NCBI GenBank assembly: GCA_016184125.1
Contig: JACPDG010000055.1
Location: 1-61,694, forward strand
Direction: 5' to 3'
Origin: Candidatus Rokuibacteriota bacterium
GTDB lineage: Bacteria; Methylomirabilota; Methylomirabilia; Rokubacteriales; CSP1-6
Length of the DNA stretch: 61,694 nucleotides
A program made the translations under genes and the position numbers. How positions within the stretch are numbered: the first letter of the stretch is position 1; the number at the start of each line of letters is the position of its first letter. Positions 1 through 6,673 of this stretch are shown piece by piece. The notes beneath the pieces were generated by a model that was not told where the DNA came from, did not search any database, and saw only the letters and a list, made by a program, of their open reading frames with translations.

Positions 1-954
1 GATGCGGCGTCGCTCGAGCTGGTGGAGGCGCTCGCGGCGCTGGCCGGCCCGGTGCTCGAGCTCCAGCGCCGCGACGACCGCTGGCTCGTCGCGAAGGCCG
101 GCGAGTCCGCACGAAAGACGCTGGCCGCGCTGATCGGGCCGCGCCACATCGTGCTCAAGCTCGCCACGGTCACGGCGGCGGCCGCCGTCGCATTCCTCGC
201 GGTCGCCGAGGGCGACTTTCGCGTCGCCGGCACGACCGCGCTCGAGCCGGTGCTCCGGAGAGCGGCGGTGGCGCCGTTCGCCGGCTACGTGGCGGAGGCG
301 CCGGTGCGCGCGGGCGACGTCGTCCGGCGCGGCCAGCTCCTGGTCCGTCTCGACGATCGCGACCTCCGGCTCGAGCGCCTCAAGGCGGCGAGCCAGCACG
401 AGCAGCTCACGCGCGAGTACAGCCAGGCGTTCGCCGCGCGCAACGCCGCGCAGGTCGTCATCCTGTCCGCCCGGCTCGACCAGTCGCGGGCGCAGCTCGC
501 GCTCCTGGACGACCACCTGGCGCGAACGCGCCTGAGAGCGCCGTTCGACGGCATCGTGGTCGCCGGTGACCTCTCGCAGCAGATAGCGGCGCCCGTGGAA
601 CGTGGCCAGCTGCTCTACGAGATCGCGCCGCTCGACGCCTACCGTCTCGTGATCAAGGTGGACGAGCGCGACGTGACCCTGGTGGCGCCCCGCCAGAAGG
701 GGACGCTCGTGCTCGCCGGGGTGCCCGGCGAGCCGCTCAGCTTCACCGTGGAGAAGGTGACGCCCGTCTCCACGCCCAAGGACGCGCGGAACTTCTTCCG
801 CGTCGAGGCCGCGCTCGACGGCAAGCTCGACCGCCTGCGCCCAGGCATGGAGGGCGTCGGCAAGATCGAGGTGGGCCGCCGCCTCCACGTCTGGATCTGG
901 ACGCGCCAGGTGATCGACTGGCTCCGCTTGCAGCTCTGGACCTGGCTGCCGTAG
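1..954 (+). CDS. HlyD-family membrane fusion/adaptor protein, 5' end outside window
   Basis: The frame is open to the first base of the window, so the true start lies upstream and about 317 C-terminal residues are visible. A membrane segment (VLKLATVTAAAAVAFLAVA) is followed by a biotinyl/lipoyl-like barrel half (VAPFAGYVAEAPVRAGDVV), a short coiled-coil hairpin, the second barrel half (LRAPFDGIVVAGD) and a beta-barrel domain. This is the layout of HlyD/RND-type periplasmic adaptors. It ends 19 bp before the M50/HlyD gene and is probably co-transcribed with it. By position and family it should be part of the export or maturation machinery for the LEPR-XLL proteins downstream; that role is inferred. 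What lies N-terminal of the membrane segment cannot be judged. Confidence 0.85.
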   Translation, partial: DAASLELVEALAALAGPVLELQRRDDRWLVAKAGESARKTLAALIGPRHIVLKLATVTAAAAVAFLAVAEGDFRVAGTTALEPVLRRAAVAPFAGYVAEAPVRAGDVVRRGQLLVRLDDRDLRLERLKAASQHEQLTREYSQAFAARNAAQVVILSARLDQSRAQLALLDDHLARTRLRAPFDGIVVAGDLSQQIAAPVERGQLLYEIAPLDAYRLVIKVDERDVTLVAPRQKGTLVLAGVPGEPLSFTVEKVTPVSTPKDARNFFRVEAALDGKLDRLRPGMEGVGKIEVGRRLHVWIWTRQVIDWLRLQLWTWLP

Positions 955-973
955 CGCGGCCTCCGCCCGGTCG

Positions 974-3148
974 ATGTCGCGTCCCGTCTTCAGCGCCTCC
1001 TGGTATCGCGTCGCCCTGCTGACGCCGCGGCTGCGCAGCAACGCGCGCATCCACCGCCACCAGTACCGGGGCGAGACGTGGTACGTGCTGCAGGACGTGG
1101 CGTCCGAGCGGATGTTCCGGTTCTCGCCGGGCGGTTACCTGATCATCGGCATGATGGACGGCAACCGCACCGTCCAGGAGCTGTGGGACGTCGCGACGAC
1201 GCGCCTCGGCGACGACGCGCCGACGCAGGACGAGATGATCCAGCTCCTCTCCCAGCTCCAGGTTGCGGACGTGCTGCAGTGCGATGTGCCGCCCGACACG
1301 GCCGAGCTCCTGCGACGGTACGAGGAGCGGCAGCGCCGCGTCTCGTGGAGCCGCTGGCTCTCGCCGCTCTCCTGGCGCTTCCCGCTGTTCGACCCCGGGC
1401 GCATCGTCGGCACGTTCAGCCCGCTCGTCTCGCCGCTGTTCTCGGTGCCCGGCCTCGTGCTCTGGCTCCTCGTCGTGGGCACGGGCCTGGTCCTCGCCGG
1501 CGTCCACTGGCGGGACCTGACCGAGAACGTGCTCGACCGCATCCTGCTGCCCCAGAACGCGCTGCTGCTGTGGCTGTGCTTCCCCGTGGTGAAGGCGATC
1601 CACGAGTTCGGGCACGCGTTCGCCGTGAAGGCGTTCGGGGGCGAGGTGCACGACATGGGCATCATGCTCCTCGTGTTCACGCCGATCCCGTACGTCGACG
1701 CCTCGTCCGCGACCGCGTTCCGGTCGAAGTGGCAGCGGATCGTGGTGGGGCTCGCGGGCATGGGCGTGGAGCTGCCGCTGGCCGCGATGGCGCTGCTCGT
1801 CTGGGTGAGCGCGGAGCCCGGGACCGTCCGGACGCTTGCCTACAACGTCGTCCTGATCGCCGGGATCTCGACCATCCTGTTCAACGCGAACCCGCTCCTG
1901 CGCTACGACGGCTACTACGTGCTCGCGGACCTGCTGGAGATCCCGAACCTGTACAACCGCTCGCGCGCGTGGCTCGGCTACGTGGTGGAGCGGTACCTGT
2001 TCGGGCGCAAGACCGCGGAGCCGCCCCCGTCGACGCCGGGCGAGCGCGCGTGGTTCCTCGTCTACGCGGTCTCCTCGTTCCTCTACCGCGTGCTCGTGGT
2101 CGTGGCGATCGCGCTGTTCCTCATGGAGCGCTCCTTCTATCTCGGGGCGCTCATCGGGCTGGTCGGCATCACGGCGTGGGCCGTGATGCCGGTGTGGAAG
2201 GGCCTGACGACCCTGTTCACCGCGCCGCGCCTGCGCGAGGTGCGCGTCCGGGCGATCGCCGTGTGCGTCCTCCTCGCCGCGCTCGCCGTCGGTGCGCTCG
2301 CCTTCGTTCCGGTCCCGTTCCGGAGCCTCGCGGAGGGCGTCGTCTGGGTGCCCGACGAGGCGCTGGTCCGCGTCGGGACCGAGGGATTCGTCGAGCGGGT
2401 GGGGGCCCGACCCGGCACGCGCGTGCGCCGGGGCGACGTCCTGCTGGTCCTCGAAGACCGCGAGCTGGCGGCCCGCAGCCGGATGGCGGCGGCGCGCGTG
2501 CGCGAGCTGGAGGCGCAGCGCGACAGCGAGCGCCCGCGCGAGCGGGTGAAGCTGCAGATCGTGGAGGAGGAGCTGCGCTACGCGCGCCAGGAGCTGGCGC
2601 GCCTGCGCGAGAGGGTCGCCGGCCTGACGATGCAGGCCGCCACCGGTGGCACGTTCGTCCTCTTCCAGGGCGGCAGCGCGCCGTGCGAGTGCATGCTCGA
2701 GAACAACCTCCTGGGCCGCTTCGTCCGGCGGGGCGACCTGCTCGGGTACGTGCTCGACCTCGACCGCATCACCGTGCGCGCCGTGCTCGCGCAGTCCGAC
2801 GTGGACCTCGTGCGCCGCCGCACGCACGCCATCGCCGTGCGGCTGTCGGAGCGGCTCGCGGAGGCGCTGCCGGCGCGCCTCGTGCGCGAGGTGCCCGGCG
2901 CGAGCGAGCGGCTGCCCAGCGCGGCGCTCGGCAGCGGGGGCGGCGGCACCGTCGCGATCGATCCGCGCGATCCCGAGGGCGCCACGGCGATGGGGAAGGT
3001 GTTCCAGGTCGACCTCGAGCTGCCGTCGGTGGGGCTCGTCAACGCCGGCGGGCGCGTGTACGTCCGCTTCGACCACGGCCGCGCGCCGCTCGCGTGGCAG
3101 TGGTGGCGCGAGGTGCGCCGGATCTTCCTCGCACGTTTCAATGTGTGA
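974..3148 (+). CDS. PqqD-like / M50 metalloprotease / HlyD fusion membrane protein
   Basis: A 724-residue polytopic protein in three parts. Residues about 20-110 resemble a PqqD-type peptide-binding domain (GETWYVLQDVASERMFRF). The middle is a site-2-protease-like M50 domain with the zinc motif HEFGH at residues 210-214 and the distal NPLLRYDGYY motif (Asp312), spread over several membrane helices. The C-terminal third carries a HlyD-like barrel and coiled coil (EGFVERVGARPGTRVRRGD). In known relatives such fusions sit beside HlyD adaptors and giant surface proteins. The zinc ligands are intact, so the protease may be active; its substrate is unknown. PqqD domains bind ribosomal peptide leaders, so recognition of the LEPR-type N-terminus is a reasonable but untested idea. 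Confidence 0.87.
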   Translation: MSRPVFSASWYRVALLTPRLRSNARIHRHQYRGETWYVLQDVASERMFRFSPGGYLIIGMMDGNRTVQELWDVATTRLGDDAPTQDEMIQLLSQLQVADVLQCDVPPDTAELLRRYEERQRRVSWSRWLSPLSWRFPLFDPGRIVGTFSPLVSPLFSVPGLVLWLLVVGTGLVLAGVHWRDLTENVLDRILLPQNALLLWLCFPVVKAIHEFGHAFAVKAFGGEVHDMGIMLLVFTPIPYVDASSATAFRSKWQRIVVGLAGMGVELPLAAMALLVWVSAEPGTVRTLAYNVVLIAGISTILFNANPLLRYDGYYVLADLLEIPNLYNRSRAWLGYVVERYLFGRKTAEPPPSTPGERAWFLVYAVSSFLYRVLVVVAIALFLMERSFYLGALIGLVGITAWAVMPVWKGLTTLFTAPRLREVRVRAIAVCVLLAALAVGALAFVPVPFRSLAEGVVWVPDEALVRVGTEGFVERVGARPGTRVRRGDVLLVLEDRELAARSRMAAARVRELEAQRDSERPRERVKLQIVEEELRYARQELARLRERVAGLTMQAATGGTFVLFQGGSAPCECMLENNLLGRFVRRGDLLGYVLDLDRITVRAVLAQSDVDLVRRRTHAIAVRLSERLAEALPARLVREVPGASERLPSAALGSGGGGTVAIDPRDPEGATAMGKVFQVDLELPSVGLVNAGGRVYVRFDHGRAPLAWQWWREVRRIFLARFNV

Positions 3149-3375
3149 GCCGCGTGCTGGCACGCCGCCAACCGACGGCACGAGAGGTGCCGCTACCGGT
3201 GTGAGCGCCGCGAGAAGACGGGGGTGTGTGCACCAGTGCAGCGAACCGGGGCTCGCACCGCTCGCTCCGGCCGCTGACTGCTTCTTTCTCCTCCGCCCGC
3301 ACCACGTCCGCTTAGCCAAGCGGCGCGGGACGCTCGCCCCGGCCGCTGACTGCGTCCGATCGACCGGGCGCCTGC

Positions 3376-5301
3376 ATGTCTAGGACCCGGCTGCCGATCG
3401 CCGTCGCCGAGGGCGCGTACCCGGAGCGCCGGGATCCGCGGGATGGTGCGCTCGAGCGCCTCGTGCACCTCCTGCGCGGCCCGCTCGTGCGCGGTCTCGC
3501 GCGGCGCCGGGCCCGGTGGGCGCGCTTCGTCGGTCGCGTCGCCGAGCACGGCGCCGCGATCGAGATGCGCGGCGAGGCGGCGATCCGCGAGGAGGCCGAC
3601 GCGCTGCGGGAGGTGCTCCGGCGCCGCGGCTTCGAGGAGGACCTGGTGGCCCGCGCCTTCGCGCTGGTGCGGGCCGTGGCCACGCGCGCGATCGGGCTCC
3701 GGCACTTCGACGTGCAGCTCATCGGCGGTCTCGTGCTCCTCGAGGGTATGGTGGCCGAGATGGACACCGGCGAGGGCAAGACGCTGGTCGCGACCCTGCC
3801 CGCGGCCACGGCGGCGCTCGCCGGCGTGCCCGTGCACGTCATCACCGTGAACGATTACCTGGCGCGGCGCGACGCCGACTGGATGGGTCCCGTCTACCGC
3901 GCGCTCGGTCTCGAGGTCGGGCTGATCGTGCACGGGCTCGACGAGGCGACGCGGCGCGCGGCCTACGCCGCGGACGTCACCTATGCCAGCAACAAGGAGA
4001 TCGCGTTCGACTACCTGCGCGACCGCATCGTGCTGCGGCGGCGGCCGTCGCGCGCCCAGCTCACGCTGGAGCGCCTGGCCGGCGACACCGCACGCGCGCG
4101 GCGACTGCTCCACCGGGGGCTCCACTACGCGATCGTGGACGAGGCGGACAGCGTGCTGGTCGACGAGGCGCGCGTGCCGCTCATCATCTCCGCGGGCGCG
4201 GGGGAGACGCCGGAGGCGCGGCTCTACCACGCGGCGCTCGACATCGCGAACGACCTCGCCGAGGACCGCGACTACGCGGTCGATGCGCGCGATCGGCGCG
4301 TCGAGCTCAGCGACGAGGGCCGGGCGCGCCTCGCCACGCTCGCGGCGCCGCTCGGGGGGCTGTGGACCGGCCGGCAGCGCCGCGAGGAGCTCGTGAGCCA
4401 GGCGCTCACCGCGCGACACCTCTTCATCCGCGACACGCACTACCTCGTGCGCGACGGTCGCGTGCAGATCGTCGACGAGTTCACCGGACGCATCAGCGCC
4501 GACCGCTCGTGGGAGCGCGGGCTGCACCAGCTCATCGAGGCCAAGGAGGGCGTCGAGCTGACGAGCCGCACCGAGCCGCTCGCGCGCATCAGCTACCAGC
4601 GGTTCTTCCGTCGCTACCTCAGGCTGGCCGGCATGACGGGGACCGCGCGCGAGGTCGCCGGCGAGCTCTGGAGCGTGTACCGTCTGCCAGTGGTGCGCAT
4701 CCCGACCAACCGTCCCGTCATCCGCCGCCGGCTTCCCGACCGGCTCCACGCGACGGCGGACGCCAAGTGGGCCGCGGTGGTGGAGCGGATCGAGCTCTCG
4801 CGCCTGCTCGACGCCGCCGGCCTCGGGCACGCGGTGCTGAATGCGCGGCAGGACGCGCAGGAGGCCGAGATCGTCACGCGGGCGGGCGAGCCGCGCCGCA
4901 TCACCGTCGCGACGAACATGGCGGGCCGCGGCACCGACATCAAGCTCGCGCCCGGCGTCGCCGAGCTCGGCGGTCTGCACGTCATCGCGACCGAGCGCCA
5001 CGAGGCCCGGCGCATCGACCGCCAGCTCTTCGGCCGCGGCGGCCGGCAGGGCGATCCCGGCAGCTACGAGGCATGCGTGTCGATCGAGGACGAGGTCGTC
5101 GCCACGAACCTCGCCCAGCCGCTCCGGCGCCTGGCTGCCGCCGCATCGGCGGTCGGCTCCGGCGGCCCGCGCCTCGCGGGGCTCGCGGTGCGCTGGGCGC
5201 AGGGGACCGCGGAGCGGCGCCACTCGCGCATGCGGCGCGACCTCCTGAGATTCGACGAGCAGCTCGAGTCGGCGCTGGCGTTCTCGGGGCACCGGGAATG
5301 A
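3376..5301 (+). CDS. SecA-like translocase ATPase, short form with internal deletion
   Basis: 641 residues against about 850-900 for housekeeping SecA. Visible SecA features are the Walker A region (TGEGKT, residues 131-136), the Walker B-type VDEADSVLVDEAR (Asp255), the cross-linking domain, GMTGTA, IPTNRP, NMAGRGTDIKL and GRGGRQGDPGS. The protein stops shortly after NBD2, so the helical scaffold, two-helix finger and C-terminal zinc motif are missing. At residue 473 the sequence runs from VVERIE straight to LSRLL; SecA proteins have about 20 more residues here, including the PVLVGT strand of NBD2. The ATPase may therefore be impaired. It lies between the M50/HlyD fusion and the second HlyD adaptor, so it is most likely a specialised export ATPase for LEPR-XLL proteins (inference), not the housekeeping secA. 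Confidence 0.85.
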   Translation: MSRTRLPIAVAEGAYPERRDPRDGALERLVHLLRGPLVRGLARRRARWARFVGRVAEHGAAIEMRGEAAIREEADALREVLRRRGFEEDLVARAFALVRAVATRAIGLRHFDVQLIGGLVLLEGMVAEMDTGEGKTLVATLPAATAALAGVPVHVITVNDYLARRDADWMGPVYRALGLEVGLIVHGLDEATRRAAYAADVTYASNKEIAFDYLRDRIVLRRRPSRAQLTLERLAGDTARARRLLHRGLHYAIVDEADSVLVDEARVPLIISAGAGETPEARLYHAALDIANDLAEDRDYAVDARDRRVELSDEGRARLATLAAPLGGLWTGRQRREELVSQALTARHLFIRDTHYLVRDGRVQIVDEFTGRISADRSWERGLHQLIEAKEGVELTSRTEPLARISYQRFFRRYLRLAGMTGTAREVAGELWSVYRLPVVRIPTNRPVIRRRLPDRLHATADAKWAAVVERIELSRLLDAAGLGHAVLNARQDAQEAEIVTRAGEPRRITVATNMAGRGTDIKLAPGVAELGGLHVIATERHEARRIDRQLFGRGGRQGDPGSYEACVSIEDEVVATNLAQPLRRLAAAASAVGSGGPRLAGLAVRWAQGTAERRHSRMRRDLLRFDEQLESALAFSGHRE

Positions 5302-5375
5302 CGCCGGACATCGTCCCCGACGTTCTCTGCCGCTGCCGGCGAGCGCCGGAGCGTTCGACGCGACGGAGTGCCGCG

Positions 5376-6206
5376 ATGAAGCGGATCGTGTCCCCGGCGC
5401 TGGCCGTGCTGCTGGCGCTGGCCCTCGTCCCCGCGCCCGCGTTCGTTCCACCGGCCGAGGCGGCGAACGAGTCCTTCGACTGCCTGATGGAGCCGCACGT
5501 CGTCGTGTCCGTCGGCGCGGCCGTCGAAGGCCTGCTCGAGGCGGTCAACGTGGACCGCGGGGACCTGGTCGCCAAGGGCGAAGTCATCGCGACCCTCGAG
5601 TCGAGCGCCGAGCGCGCGGCCGTCGCGCTGGCCGCGGCGCGCGCCCAGATCGAATCGGCGACGAAGTCCAGCCAGGCCCGCTTCGACTTCGGCGTGCGCC
5701 GCTGGGTGCGGACCGATGAGCTGTTCAAGCAGAACCTGATCCCGCTGCGCGAGCTCGACGAGGCGGAGACCCAGAAGGTGCTCGCCGAGATCGGCGTGCT
5801 CGAGGCGAAGGAGAACCGCACCCTCGCGCACCTCGAGCTCGAGCGCGCGAAGGCGGCCCTCGCATTGAAGACGATCCGCAGCCCCTTCGACGGCGTGGTC
5901 GTCGAGCGCTTGCTCTCGCCCGGCGAGCTGGTCGAGCAGGCGCCGATCCTCAAGATCGCGCAGATCGATCCGCTGCGGGTGGAGGTCATCCTGCCGGTGT
6001 CGATGCTCGGCAAGGTGACGCTGGGCACGCAGGCGCAGGTCATGCCCGACGCGCCGGTGACGAAGGAGCCGCTCGCGGCGCGCGTGAAGATCGTGGACCG
6101 CGTCGCGGATGCCGCGAGCGGCACCTTCGGTGTGCGCCTCGAGGTCCCGAACCCGAGCTATCGCCTGCCGGCCGGGCTGAGGTGCACGGTGCGGTTCCTG
6201 GACTGA
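5376..6206 (+). CDS. HlyD-family periplasmic adaptor subunit with signal peptide
   Basis: 276 residues. The start is the ATG preceded by GGAG eight bases upstream. An N-terminal signal peptide ends near PPAEAANE. The mature part has a lipoyl-like half-barrel (VVSVGAAVEGLLEAVNV), an alpha-helical hairpin of about 90 residues, the second half (IRSPFDGVVVERLLSPGEL) and a beta-barrel region (LRVEVILPVSMLGKV). This is the core of RND/type I periplasmic adaptor subunits. It follows the SecA-like gene by 74 bp and precedes the first LEPR-XLL gene, so it is the second adaptor of this locus. No TolC or ABC partner is visible in the window. Confidence 0.86.
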   Translation: MKRIVSPALAVLLALALVPAPAFVPPAEAANESFDCLMEPHVVVSVGAAVEGLLEAVNVDRGDLVAKGEVIATLESSAERAAVALAAARAQIESATKSSQARFDFGVRRWVRTDELFKQNLIPLRELDEAETQKVLAEIGVLEAKENRTLAHLELERAKAALALKTIRSPFDGVVVERLLSPGELVEQAPILKIAQIDPLRVEVILPVSMLGKVTLGTQAQVMPDAPVTKEPLAARVKIVDRVADAASGTFGVRLEVPNPSYRLPAGLRCTVRFLD

Positions 6207-6243
6207 CCACCACGGGACACCCACGCGTCGATCCGCTCCGCGC

Positions 6244-6273
6244 TTGACACTTCTGAGCTCGCCAACCTAGGGT
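6244..6273 (+). promoter_or_regulatory. Sigma70-like promoter of first LEPR-XLL gene
   Basis: TTGACA (6244-6249), 18 bp, TAGGGT (6268-6273), then nine bases to the ATG at 6283. The expected transcription start lies within about three bases of the ATG, so the mRNA would have almost no leader. The same architecture precedes the second LEPR-XLL gene. Confidence 0.6.
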
Positions 6274-6282
6274 AACGGCCGC

Positions 6283-6615
6283 ATGGCCAGCCGTTCAGCG
6301 CTCGTCCTCTCCCGGCTCGCGCAGCGGAATCGACAGCGTGTCCGGAACCGGCGCGCGATCGCGCGGCGTCGTCCACCGGTGTTCGAGTCGATCGAGAGCC
6401 GGCTGCTGCTCGCGGGCGACGCCGCGCTCGCGCTCTCGCTTCCCGCGCTCGACGTGACCGCCGACGCCGAGCTGCCAGCGGTCGTCGACGTGCCTGTCCC
6501 ATCCGATCCGGCGGACTCGACGACCGCGGCCGGGGACGGCGCGACGGTCGGCGATCACGACCGCGTCTCGGAGGTCCAGGAGGCCGACACCATCCGAGCG
6601 GCGCCCACGTCGTGA
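6283..6615 (+). CDS. LEPR-XLL surface protein 1, N-terminal fragment (frameshifted)
   Basis: 110 residues: a basic N-terminus rich in Arg, then a LEPR-XLL-type motif in variant form (VFESIESRLLLAGD), then an acidic low-complexity stretch up to a TGA at 6613-6615. The coding signal continues in the +1 frame from about 6602 (SFLVPGNDDASGRDLY), so this is the 5' part of a gene that runs to 9424. LEPR-XLL segments mark the N-termini of very large secreted repeat proteins in diderm bacteria. Whether the break is genuine, a programmed shift or a sequencing error cannot be decided here. Confidence 0.65.
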   Translation: MASRSALVLSRLAQRNRQRVRNRRAIARRRPPVFESIESRLLLAGDAALALSLPALDVTADAELPAVVDVPVPSDPADSTTAAGDGATVGDHDRVSEVQEADTIRAAPTS

Positions 6616-6673
6616 CGGAACGTGGTCGTTCCTCGTTCCCGGCAACGACGACGCCTCCGGCCGCGACCTCTAC

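Noticed and set aside
3260..3352. Short direct repeat around CCGGCCGCTGACTGC before the SecA-like gene
   Set aside because: Only about 16 bp, two copies, no symmetry or box nearby; not enough to call a regulatory element.
6613..6615. TGA at the end of the first LEPR-XLL fragment as another selenocysteine codon
   Set aside because: The same frame after the TGA is not protein-like; the coding signal moves to the +1 frame, so this is a frameshift.
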